DNA from: Chromatiales bacterium
Lineage (GTDB): Bacteria > Pseudomonadota > Gammaproteobacteria > Chromatiales > Chromatiaceae
Assembly (NCBI GenBank): GCA_024639625.1
Contig: JAHEIA010000211.1
Coordinates: 1-6,017, forward strand
Length of the DNA: 6,017 nucleotides
Direction of reading: 5' to 3'
The position numbers and the translations under genes are program-made. Below, one piece after another: positions 1 to 5,815 of the stretch. Below the pieces are notes generated by a model. That model ran no database searches and had not been told where the DNA came from. It was given only the letters and a program-made list of their open reading frames with translations. Within the stretch, counting starts at the first letter, position 1. Each line of letters starts with the position of its first letter.

Positions 1-467
1 GATACAGCCCCGATGCGCAGTATCTCTTCGCCCACCTCCAAGGCATACTCGGCTGCCTTCTCGGCAGCGACGAACGGGATCATCGGAGGTTCCAACAGGG
101 GGGCGCCCATGTCGACCCGCACCTGACCGTCGGCTTGCAGAAAGAGCCGGAGGCGGCCTGCCCGCGTGGCGACCTCGAGCGCCGATTTTTCCGTCAGGCC
201 CTGATCGCGAACGAAGCGGGCAAAGCAACGGGCCCCGTTGCCGCACTGGGCCACTTCGCCGCCGTCGGCGTTAAAGATACGATAGGCGAAGTCTGTTTCC
301 GGGTCCGGCGCGGGCTCCACCAGCAGGACCTGGTCGCAGCCGACGCCGAGGTGCCGGTCCGCCAGAAATCGGATCTGCTCCGGACTCAAGCCGACCCTTT
401 GTCGAATCGCATCGAACACGACGAAGTCGTTGCCGAGGCCGTGCATCTTGGTGAATTTGAGCCGCAT
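1..467 (-). CDS. dapF: Diaminopimelate epimerase DapF, N-terminal 155 residues (cut by window edge)
   Basis: DapF converts LL-diaminopimelate to meso-diaminopimelate in the cytoplasm, supplying the peptidoglycan cross-linker and the substrate of LysA. The frame opens with [20 protein letters not shown], the hallmark DapF start. It continues with [10 protein letters not shown] (about residues 37-46) and the first catalytic-cysteine motif, [16 protein letters not shown], with Cys75 as the expected acid/base residue. The reading frame stays open to base 1, ending just before the position of the conserved SMGNPH segment. The second catalytic cysteine and the C-terminal half lie outside the window. 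The ATG at 467 is chosen because the conserved N-terminus begins there; the only Shine-Dalgarno-like bases are a weak TAGG inside a palindrome (see 469-488). It is the last visible gene of the minus-strand lptM-lysA cluster, 59 nt after the anti-sigma-like gene. Family identity is essentially certain. Confidence 0.97.
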   Translation of the reverse strand, partial: MRLKFTKMHGLGNDFVVFDAIRQRVGLSPEQIRFLADRHLGVGCDQVLLVEPAPDPETDFAYRIFNADGGEVAQCGNGARCFARFVRDQGLTEKSALEVATRAGRLRLFLQADGQVRVDMGAPLLEPPMIPFVAAEKAAEYALEVGEEILRIGAV

Positions 468-468
468 G

Positions 469-488
469 CGCCTAGGGTACCCAAGGCG
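469..488 (-). promoter_or_regulatory. 20-bp near-perfect palindrome over the dapF ribosome binding region
   Basis: Bases 469-488 form an inverted repeat centred between 478 and 479. Nine of ten base pairs are symmetric; only 474/483 mismatches, as A against A. On the minus strand it ends one nucleotide before the dapF ATG. As RNA it could fold into a 5-bp stem, a U-U mismatch, two G-C pairs and a GUAC loop. The 3' arm would contain UAGG, the only Shine-Dalgarno-like bases of dapF. It could equally be a DNA operator for a dimeric regulator. The symmetry is directly visible; any function is inference. Confidence 0.5.
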
Positions 489-526
489 GCGGCGGTTTGA
501 AAAGCGGGGCGCCCTCGATTCAGCGC

Positions 527-1270
527 TCAGGTGCGCCAGACGATGGTTCCGCGCACGCGTCTCGCTAGCTGATCCACAGAACTCCCTGCCGCGGCCTCGC
601 CGATCACCGCGAGACTGCCAAAGTCGGTTGGCAGGATCACCCCACTGAAGCGGCTGGAGCGCACCCGGACTTGGCTCGAGAGATAGATGTCGGGGAGAAA
701 AAGCAGGCTGACTGCGCCACCCTGCTCGCCGTGCACAACCAGATGCGCTATCCGTCGCTGATCAAGATCGCAAATCCCCGCGAAGCTGACGTCAGCCAAG
801 CCGCCAATGATTTCACCGCCAAGCTGTTTCAGTACCGGCGCCACTTCCGCATAGCGCAGTATGCTGTGCGGTCGCAGGTGCTCCAACTCCGCGTCCAGGT
901 GTTCGAGTACGAGGTCGTCGATGCCGCGTGTCGGCGGCTGAATGGCCGACGGGACCCATAAGCCGACGCCGAAGGCGAGTGCCAGGGTCGCCGCCAGCGC
1001 CCAGCCGAGTACCGGGACTTCGCCGAGCCGCGATCGCCTGCCGTTTCGAGCCTTAAGAATGCGCTGCTCCAGCCCCGCCGGCGGGTCCACCTCCAGGGCT
1101 CGGCGCAACTGGCGTTCGAAAAGGGCCTCCTGGTTCGCCCACTGATCGCAGGCGCTGCAGCAACGGCGATGCCGAAGCATCTCAGCGTCGGACCCCTCCC
1201 GGGGGGCGATGCGCAGCCGCCGCCGGAATTCGTCACAGCTCAGGACTGGGTCTTGCGCTTGCGGCTCCAT
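527..1270 (-). CDS. Single-pass membrane protein with zinc-binding anti-sigma (ZAS-type) N-terminus; DUF3379-like
   Basis: This is a 247-residue protein. Its cytoplasmic N-terminus carries Cys12 and then His34-x3-Cys38-x2-Cys41, the HX3CX2C signature of zinc-binding anti-sigma factors. A preceding cysteine about 20 residues upstream, as in RsrA, completes a possible four-ligand zinc site. The stretch [22 protein letters not shown] (about 51-72) resembles DUF3379 proteins, which I recall as being encoded beside sigma factors. A basic patch (RNGRRSR, 75-81) precedes one hydrophobic segment at about 85-106. That predicts N-in topology and a periplasmic domain of about 140 residues with no motif I recognise. 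It starts 6 nt after the methyltransferase stop, has no clear Shine-Dalgarno sequence and is probably translationally coupled. No sigma factor gene is visible in the window, which is odd for this type. The anti-sigma role is inferred from the motif and topology only; it could be another zinc-binding membrane protein. Confidence 0.72.
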   Translation of the reverse strand: MEPQAQDPVLSCDEFRRRLRIAPREGSDAEMLRHRRCCSACDQWANQEALFERQLRRALEVDPPAGLEQRILKARNGRRSRLGEVPVLGWALAATLALAFGVGLWVPSAIQPPTRGIDDLVLEHLDAELEHLRPHSILRYAEVAPVLKQLGGEIIGGLADVSFAGICDLDQRRIAHLVVHGEQGGAVSLLFLPDIYLSSQVRVRSSRFSGVILPTDFGSLAVIGEAAAGSSVDQLARRVRGTIVWRT

Positions 1271-1276
1271 AGTCAG

Positions 1277-1975
1277 CTAGACCGGTTGGGCATGTGATCG
1301 ATTTCGCGGGTGCAGGAAACCGCTGACAGATAGATGACGGTCGCTGACCAGGTCGACGTGCAATTGGTCCAGCCCTGCCAGGCGGATCTGCTGGCGAACC
1401 TCGTCCGGGGAAAATGCGGCAAACAGGGAATTTCGAAAGTCGCGCCGCAGCACCGGCGGTGCATCCGCAGCGTACTCCGCTAGCAGCCGGTCGACGTCCT
1501 GCGGGGATGCGGGGCGCATCAGGTCCATGACCAGGACCGCTGCACCGGGACGGGCGCAGGTGCGCACGGTATCCCACAGGATCCGCGGGTCATGCAGGTG
1601 GTGCAGCAGGCTGTTCGAGACCACCGCATCGTAGCCTTCCCGCGGCAGCGCCGTGCTTGGCAGTCGTTCGCAGCGTAGGTCTACGCGCCCTGCGAGCTGC
1701 GGTTTCTGTGCCAATGCGCGATGGCCGAATGCGAGCATTGCCGGCGCTCCATCGATCGCACACACCTGGGCGCTCGGGTAGCTTTCCGCCAGCCGCAGGG
1801 CGATTTCCGCTGGTCCACAGCCCAGGTCGAGCACCTTCCAGGGAACGGATTGGTCGCCACAAAGCTGTCGAAAGAGACGCACAAAAAGTTCGTTCGGTTC
1901 GCAGAAATCGGCTTCCGCATAGGCCCGTGCCTGGTCTTCTTCGTCCATCAGCTCGGTTTCGGGGATACGCTTCAT
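1277..1975 (-). CDS. Class I SAM-dependent methyltransferase, substrate unknown
   Basis: This is a 232-residue Rossmann-fold methyltransferase. Motif I for SAM binding is VLDLGCGPAE at 48-57. The acidic residue that should bind the ribose hydroxyls is Asp75, in CAIDGAPAML at the end of strand 2. The motif IV region is YDAVVSNSLLHHLHDP at 115-130, and a post-motif strand AAVLVMDLMRP follows. This order matches soluble Methyltransf_25/11-type enzymes. The N-terminal 45 residues (QARAYAEADFCEPNELFVRLF) form a helical cap that probably helps select the substrate, and nothing in them names it. The ATG overlaps the lysA stop as ATGA, so translation is probably coupled to lysA; no Shine-Dalgarno sequence is evident. 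The gene is also tightly joined to the downstream anti-sigma-like gene. It is unusual to find it between lysA and dapF. The fold is certain; whether it acts on a small molecule, lipid or protein is open. Confidence 0.9.
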   Translation of the reverse strand: MKRIPETELMDEEDQARAYAEADFCEPNELFVRLFRQLCGDQSVPWKVLDLGCGPAEIALRLAESYPSAQVCAIDGAPAMLAFGHRALAQKPQLAGRVDLRCERLPSTALPREGYDAVVSNSLLHHLHDPRILWDTVRTCARPGAAVLVMDLMRPASPQDVDRLLAEYAADAPPVLRRDFRNSLFAAFSPDEVRQQIRLAGLDQLHVDLVSDRHLSVSGFLHPRNRSHAQPV

Positions 1976-3219
1976 GGCAGCAGGGACTCGGCAGCGAAGA
2001 GCTCATCCACCGTTTCTCGGCGCCGCACCCTATGGGCGTGCGCGCCGTCCACCATGACCTCGGCGGGCCGCGGGCGGGAGTTATAGTTCGAGCTCATGGA
2101 AAATCCGTAGGCACCGCTCGAACGAACAGCCAGCAGGTCGCCCTGCCGCAGGGCAAGTTCCCGGTCCTGGCCCAGGAAGTCGCCGGTTTCGCAAATCGGT
2201 CCGACGAGATCGTAACGCCCCGGGCGCCCCCCCGCTGCGCGTCGTAGTGGTACGATTTCCTGCACCGCATGGTACAGCGCGGGGCGCAAGAGGTCGTTCA
2301 TCGCGGCGTCGACGACCGCGAAATCCTTGTGCGGGGTGGGTTTTAGATACTCCACTCGCGTAAGCAGGACCCCCGCGTTGGCCGCGATGGCCCGCCCCGG
2401 TTCGATGAGGATCTCGTAGTCGGAGTCGCCGAGCCGTTGCTCCAGCGCGGCCGCGTAGGCGCTCGGTCCCGGCGGTTGCTCCTCGGTGTAACGCACGCCC
2501 AGCCCTCCCCCGAGATCCAGGTGACGGATTGCGATGCCTTGTTCCTCGACCTCACGCACCAGAGCCAGCACCCGGTCCAGGGCAGCGAGGAACGGAGACA
2601 GCTCGGTGAGCTGGGATCCGATATGACAGTCGATACCGCTGAGGTGCAGATTTGGCAATTCGGCGGCAAGCCGAAACGCTTCCAGAGCCTGACTCGCGTC
2701 GATGCCAAACTTGTTGTCACGCAGCCCGGTGGCGATGTAGGGATGGGTCTTGGCGTCCACGTCGGGGTTCACCCGCAGCGCGACCGGAGCGCGGACCTGC
2801 GATTCCGCGGCGACTCGGTTCAGGGCCTCCAACTCGGCCATTGACTCGACGTTGAAACAGCGGATCCCGACCTGCAGCGCCCGGCGCATCTCGTCGCGAC
2901 GTTTGCCGACACCGGAGAAGACGACCTTTGCGGCATCGCCGCCGGCAGCCAGGACTCGTTCCAGCTCGCCTACGGAGACGATGTCGAAACCCGACCCTAG
3001 GCGGGCCAGCACGTTCAATACCGCGAGGTTGGAGTTTGCCTTGACGGCGAAGCAGACCAGGTGCGGTCGGTGCTGCAAGGCGTCGTCGAAAGCGTGCCAG
3101 TGCCGCTCCAGCGTGGCCCTAGAATACACGTAGCAGGGGGTGCCGAAGCGCTCGGCGATCTCCACCAGGGAGACGTCTTCGGCATACAGCTCATCGCTTC
3201 TGTAACGGAAATGGTCCAC
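1972..3219 (-). CDS. lysA: Diaminopimelate decarboxylase LysA
   Basis: LysA is a PLP enzyme that decarboxylates meso-diaminopimelate to L-lysine, the last step of the pathway. The frame shows the fold-type III (alanine racemase-like) barrel features. FAVKANSN carries the PLP lysine (Lys60); HIGSQ is at about 199-203; the glycine-rich phosphate loop GGGLG is at 237-241; EPGR is at 273-276. The partner-subunit cysteine motif CETGD is at 343-347, and the C-terminal GAYGFSMSSNYN begins at 369. I chose the GTG at 3219 (VDHFRYRSDELYAEDV) because family members begin at this DHF-Y motif. This gives 415 residues, the usual length. The longer ATG frame from 3306 would run through the upstream lptM gene. 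Spacing to lptM is 4 nt and the stop overlaps the next gene by 4 nt, so it is the centre of a tight operon. No strong Shine-Dalgarno sequence precedes the GTG. Confidence 0.97.
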   Translation of the reverse strand: MDHFRYRSDELYAEDVSLVEIAERFGTPCYVYSRATLERHWHAFDDALQHRPHLVCFAVKANSNLAVLNVLARLGSGFDIVSVGELERVLAAGGDAAKVVFSGVGKRRDEMRRALQVGIRCFNVESMAELEALNRVAAESQVRAPVALRVNPDVDAKTHPYIATGLRDNKFGIDASQALEAFRLAAELPNLHLSGIDCHIGSQLTELSPFLAALDRVLALVREVEEQGIAIRHLDLGGGLGVRYTEEQPPGPSAYAAALEQRLGDSDYEILIEPGRAIAANAGVLLTRVEYLKPTPHKDFAVVDAAMNDLLRPALYHAVQEIVPLRRAAGGRPGRYDLVGPICETGDFLGQDRELALRQGDLLAVRSSGAYGFSMSSNYNSRPRPAEVMVDGAHAHRVRRRETVDELFAAESLLP

Positions 3220-3223
3220 GCGG

Positions 3224-3382
3224 TCAGTCGTCTTGTTGCCCTGGATCGGGCTCTTCTTGGTGTTCCGCGCTGGGTTCCGGGAGATACAGGGACCCCTTCT
3301 GTCCACAGCCGGCGAGTAACTGGGCGCCGCCGAAGAGCAGGAACAAAAGGAGCCAGCGAATGCTCTCTGGCCAACGGTGCAT
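3224..3382 (-). CDS. lptM: LPS translocon maturation lipoprotein LptM (YifL/LppL family)
   Basis: This is a 52-residue lipoprotein. A short basic start (MHRWPESIRW) is followed by a hydrophobic segment (LLLFLLFGGAQ) and the lipobox LLAGC with Cys26 as the lipidated residue. Directly after the cysteine comes GQKGSLYLPE, the nearly invariant family motif (CGQKGPLYLP in most homologues). LptM is known to associate with the LptD/LptE outer-membrane translocon and help it mature. The ATG at 3382 is chosen over upstream in-frame ATGs because it gives the normal tiny lipoprotein; GCGAGG lies 8 nt upstream as ribosome binding site. The acidic, proline-rich C-terminus is variable in the family. Position immediately upstream of lysA is the standard gammaproteobacterial arrangement and supports the call. 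Confidence 0.95.
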   Translation of the reverse strand: MHRWPESIRWLLLFLLFGGAQLLAGCGQKGSLYLPEPSAEHQEEPDPGQQDD

Positions 3383-3418
3383 GGAAGCGTCCTCGCGTCG
3401 TAGCTTGGCAGGCCGCTC

Positions 3419-3449
3419 AGTATAACCTCGTCCGCGATGCTTGCGGCAA
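3419..3449 (-). promoter_or_regulatory. Probable promoter of the lptM-lysA operon
   Basis: On the minus strand TATACT (bases 3424-3419) matches the -10 consensus at five of six positions. TTGCCG (3449-3444) is a four-of-six -35 match with a rather long 19-nt spacer. A start near 3412 would give a leader of about 30 nt with the GCGAGG ribosome binding site well placed before lptM. It is back to back with the promoter of the plus-strand gene. Motif reading only. Confidence 0.45.
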
Positions 3450-3472
3450 CTGGCGCCGCCAGGCGTGGCGTC

Positions 3473-3478
3473 TATAAT
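3473..3478 (+). promoter_or_regulatory. -10 element (exact TATAAT) of the divergent uncharacterised gene
   Basis: An exact TATAAT on the plus strand lies 31 nt before the ATG of the 123-residue gene. This is a suitable place for a sigma-70 -10 box with a short leader that includes the GAGGGGAG ribosome binding site (3497-3504). No good -35 is seen at 16-18 nt; TGGCGC at 3451 is the nearest and poor. The strength or need for an activator is unknown. Confidence 0.5.
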
Positions 3479-3509
3479 CAAGCAACACCTGTCGCCGAGG
3501 GGAGCGCCT

Positions 3510-3881
3510 ATGCCGAGCCATACCCATCTCGCGAGCAGTGAACTGCTGCATCCGGGTGAGCCGCTTTGGAAGCGGGTGCCCTCGCGCGGCGACGACGGCC
3601 GCATGCTCAGCGATTTCATGATGCTCATCCCGCGCCTTGGGGGCCGCTCCCAGCATCGGTTGCAGCGTACGCTGGCGGAGCTACAGGCAGTATTGGATTA
3701 CTATCGGGACGTCGTGGTATTCGCCGATCTGAATCTCAAGCTCAATCTCCTCTGGGTGAGCGTAAAGCCCGTTCCCGGGGTAATGCTGGAGCTTGCCGCA
3801 GCGGTCAAACACCGGGTGCCCGAGGCGATGTTGGTGGCCAACAAGGCAGAAGCGATGCTAGCCGCGGAGTCCGGCAGATAA
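3510..3881 (+). CDS. Uncharacterised 123-residue protein, predicted beta-alpha-beta-beta-alpha-beta fold
   Basis: I do not recognise a named family, though similar short proteins probably occur in other gammaproteobacteria. The start ATG at 3510 is preceded by the strong ribosome binding sequence GAGGGGAG (3497-3504). The sequence suggests a disordered N-terminus (1-30), then strand 1 (LSDFMMLIP, 33-41), helix 1 (about 47-66) and strand 2 (DVVVFADLN, 67-75). Strand 3 (KLNLLWVSVKP, 77-87), helix 2 (VMLELAAAVKHRV, 91-103) and strand 4 (AMLVAN, 106-111) follow. This is the ferredoxin-like order seen in ACT and related small ligand-binding domains. There is no signal peptide, membrane segment or cysteine, so it is probably cytosolic. 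It is divergent from lptM-lysA, the position where Pseudomonas has cyaY, but its sequence does not look like frataxin. Good start signals and a protein-like composition make it a real gene; function is unknown. Confidence 0.82.
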   Translation: MPSHTHLASSELLHPGEPLWKRVPSRGDDGRMLSDFMMLIPRLGGRSQHRLQRTLAELQAVLDYYRDVVVFADLNLKLNLLWVSVKPVPGVMLELAAAVKHRVPEAMLVANKAEAMLAAESGR

Positions 3882-3897
3882 AGGGGCCCGTTGCCGG
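3871..3897. repeat. Weak inverted repeat between convergent gene ends
   Basis: CCGGCA at 3871-3876 pairs with TGCCGG at 3892-3897 around a 15-nt loop that contains GGGCCC. It straddles the stop of the plus-strand gene and the 22-nt gap before the end of the convergent pyrophosphohydrolase gene, where a two-way terminator would be expected. No run of T follows on either strand, so intrinsic termination is not supported. The pairing is visible; a role is doubtful. Confidence 0.25.
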
Positions 3898-3903
3898 CGT
3901 GGT

Positions 3904-4263
3904 TCAATCGTCGTATTCGCTGGCCCGTCGGGCATCGCCGAAAACCTTGTCCACCGGGTAGCGGGCTTCGTTGATCGCGACCTTGCGCTCGACGGCCGCG
4001 AGCAGGTCGATGCCCAGCCGGTCCGCGCAGCGTAGCAGGTAGATCTGGATATCCGCGAGCTCCAGCGACACCTGTTCCAGTTTTTCTGCGCCGAGCTGGT
4101 AGCTCTGATCTTCATTTAGCCACTGGAAATGCTCCACAAGCTCCGCGCACTCCGCGATCAGCGCCATGGCGAGGTTTTTCGGGGAATGAAATTGTTCCCA
4201 GTTCCTCGCCCGGGCGAACTCGCGCAGCCGGAGGGTGAGTCGGCGTAGACTGTCTTCGCGCAT
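3904..4263 (-). CDS. MazG-type nucleotide pyrophosphohydrolase (RS21-C6/DCTPP1-like)
   Basis: This is a 119-residue all-alpha NTP pyrophosphohydrolase of the single-domain MazG-like type. Such enzymes cleave (d)NTPs, often dCTP or modified dCTP, to the monophosphate and pyrophosphate, using Mg2+. The metal-binding ExxE...ExxD pattern is intact: Glu38/Glu41 in AECAELVEHFQW and Glu68/Asp71 in ELADIQIYLL. The family's C-terminal signature KVAINEARYPVDKVFG (94-109) is also present. FHSPKNLAMALIAE (25-38) is the usual start of the catalytic helix. It follows argH by 42 nt on the same strand, with GGGAG/AGG before the ATG, so it is likely cotranscribed with argH. A housecleaning role for the nucleotide pool is the family expectation; the actual substrate cannot be read from the sequence. 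Confidence 0.93.
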   Translation of the reverse strand: MREDSLRRLTLRLREFARARNWEQFHSPKNLAMALIAECAELVEHFQWLNEDQSYQLGAEKLEQVSLELADIQIYLLRCADRLGIDLLAAVERKVAINEARYPVDKVFGDARRASEYDD

Positions 4264-4305
4264 TGCGCCTGGTCTCCCTTCAGCGATGGTATCGGCGGCC
4301 TGCGA

Positions 4306-5706
4306 TTATGGGGTGACCGCCAGGTGGTCTCGGGCCCGCTGGACCGCCTGGCGCACCTGCTCGGGCGCCGTTCCCCCGATGTGGTTACGGGCCGCAACGG
4401 AGCCTTCCAATGTGAGTATCCTGAATACGTCCTCTTCGATCTGCGGTGCGAAACCGCCCAGTTCGGCCAGCGAAAGGTCCGCCAGCTCCTTTTCCTGCTC
4501 GACGCAGTGAGCGACGGCCTTGCCCACAACCTCGTGGGCGTCGCGAAACGCCATGCCCCTGCGCACCAAGTAGTCCGCGAGGTCGGTCGCGGTGGCAAAG
4601 CCCCGGCTCGCGGCGCGACGCATGTTCGCGGGCTTGCAGCGCAGGGTCGGCAGCATCTCGCCAAAAACCTTTAAGCAGCCCTTCAGATTGTCGACCGAGT
4701 CGAACAGGGGTTCCTTGTCCTCCTGGTTGTCCTTGTTATAGGCCAGGGGCTGCGATTTCATGAGGGTCAGCAGCGATACCAGGTGGCCGAAGATTCGTCC
4801 GCTCTTGCCGCGCACCAGCTCGGGGACATCCGGATTCTTCTTCTGCGGCATAATCGAGGACCCGGTGCAGAAGCTGTCCGGAAGCTCCAGAAAATCGAAC
4901 TGCGCTGAGGACCAGAGGACCAACTCCTCCGAGAAGCGCGACAGGTGCATCATTAGCAGCGACGCGGCTGCGCTAAACTCTATGGCAAAATCGCGATCAC
5001 TTACCGCGTCGAGAGAATTTTCGCTAGGCTGGGAGAAACCGAGCTGTTGTGCAGTGTAGTGGCGGTCGATGGGAAAACTGGTGCCGGCCAGGGCAGCGGA
5101 TCCGAGGGGCATAATGTTGACTCGGCGATTGCAGTCGGCGAAGCGCTCGCGATCGCGCCGCAGCATCTCGAACCACGCCATCATGTGGTGGCCGAAGGTT
5201 ACCGGCTGGGCGGTCTGCAGATGGGTGAAGCCGGGCATGATGGTGGCGGCTTCTCTTTCCGCCAGCAGCAGAAGGGCGTTTTGCAGCGCCAGGATCTGAT
5301 TGCGGATGATTTCAATCTCTTCGCGCAGATAGAGGCGGATGTCGGTGGCAACTTGGTCATTGCGCGAGCGCCCGGTATGCAGCTTCTTGCCAGCCTCGCC
5401 GATGCGTCGGGTGAGGGCGGCCTCGATGTTCATGTGTACGTCTTCGAGAGCGATCGACCAAGAGAAGCGATCTTGCTCGATATCCTGGCGGATCTCTTCG
5501 AGACCGGCGACTATGGCTTCGGCCTCGGCTGGGGTGATGATTCCTTGCCGCGCCAACATGTTCGCATGGGCGATCGAGCCGGCGATATCGTGGCGGTACA
5601 GGCGCTGGTCGAACTCGATCGAAGCGGTGAAGGCCTCGACGAAGGCATCCGTCGGTTGGTGGAAACGGCCGGCCCAGAGTTTTGCCGGGGCGTTGTCTTC
5701 GCTCAT
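4306..5706 (-). CDS. argH: Argininosuccinate lyase ArgH
   Basis: ArgH splits argininosuccinate into arginine and fumarate, the last step of arginine synthesis; it is a cytosolic tetramer of the fumarase/aspartase superfamily. The 466-residue frame begins [15 protein letters not shown], typical of the family. It contains [13 protein letters not shown] at 110-122 and [18 protein letters not shown] at 157-174, with the expected catalytic His162. The signature loop [12 protein letters not shown] at 282-293 contains the catalytic serine (Ser283) and Lys289. The C-terminal lid domain is complete. The ATG at 5706 is chosen over the ATG at 5781 because homology starts here, AGGA lies at a good distance, and the promoter -10 lies inside the longer frame. 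It is divergent from an algZ-like gene, as in Pseudomonas, and probably leads a two-gene unit with the pyrophosphohydrolase. Confidence 0.98.
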   Translation of the reverse strand: MSEDNAPAKLWAGRFHQPTDAFVEAFTASIEFDQRLYRHDIAGSIAHANMLARQGIITPAEAEAIVAGLEEIRQDIEQDRFSWSIALEDVHMNIEAALTRRIGEAGKKLHTGRSRNDQVATDIRLYLREEIEIIRNQILALQNALLLLAEREAATIMPGFTHLQTAQPVTFGHHMMAWFEMLRRDRERFADCNRRVNIMPLGSAALAGTSFPIDRHYTAQQLGFSQPSENSLDAVSDRDFAIEFSAAASLLMMHLSRFSEELVLWSSAQFDFLELPDSFCTGSSIMPQKKNPDVPELVRGKSGRIFGHLVSLLTLMKSQPLAYNKDNQEDKEPLFDSVDNLKGCLKVFGEMLPTLRCKPANMRRAASRGFATATDLADYLVRRGMAFRDAHEVVGKAVAHCVEQEKELADLSLAELGGFAPQIEEDVFRILTLEGSVAARNHIGGTAPEQVRQAVQRARDHLAVTP

Positions 5707-5745
5707 GGAAGTTTCCTGGGTTGGCTGTGACAAGGGTCGCCGGGG

Positions 5746-5754
5746 ATTATAGCA
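5746..5754 (-). promoter_or_regulatory. Extended -10 promoter of argH
   Basis: Read on the minus strand, 5754-5746 is TGCTATAAT: an exact TATAAT preceded directly by TGn, the extended -10 form that tolerates a poor -35. Upstream, ACGACA (5776-5771) is a four-of-six -35 at 19 nt. A start near 5739 gives a leader of about 33 nt before the argH ATG, carrying the AGGA ribosome binding site. An 8-bp palindrome GAGCGCTC (5761-5768) lies in the spacer and upstream region. Confidence 0.6.
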
Positions 5755-5815
5755 ATAGCCGAGCGCTCTCTGTCGTTGCATAGCGACTCCGGCGAGTAGG
5801 GGCAGGGGAGCAAGT

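Noticed and set aside
135..500. 121-codon plus-strand open frame opposite dapF
   Set aside because: The minus strand encodes unmistakable DapF sequence here; the plus frame is its antisense shadow.
504..520. GC-rich GGGCGCCC followed by a short T run on the minus strand, terminator-like
   Set aside because: The palindrome has no room for a loop with a stable stem and the T run is only four bases, so intrinsic termination before dapF is not supported.
1657..2247. 196-codon plus-strand open frame across the lysA/methyltransferase junction
   Set aside because: It is antisense to two well-supported genes, is rich in Arg/Pro/Ala as shadow frames are, and has no start signals.
1972..3306. 444-residue LysA starting at the ATG at 3306
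   Set aside because: The extra 29 residues lie in another frame of lptM and have no family likeness; homology begins at the GTG at 3219.
3224..3628. Long 134-codon version of the lipoprotein gene starting at 3628
   Set aside because: The extension runs antisense through the divergent plus-strand gene and its promoter; the lipoprotein signal begins only at the ATG at 3382.
3510..3881. Possibility that the plus-strand gene is cyaY (frataxin)
   Set aside because: Position fits, but the acidic first helix and the conserved strand motifs of frataxin are absent and the strand/helix order differs.
5047..5730. 227-codon open frame on the plus strand opposite argH
   Set aside because: It lies entirely antisense to the certain argH frame, has no ribosome binding site or recognisable motifs, and is the usual product of high GC third-position bias.
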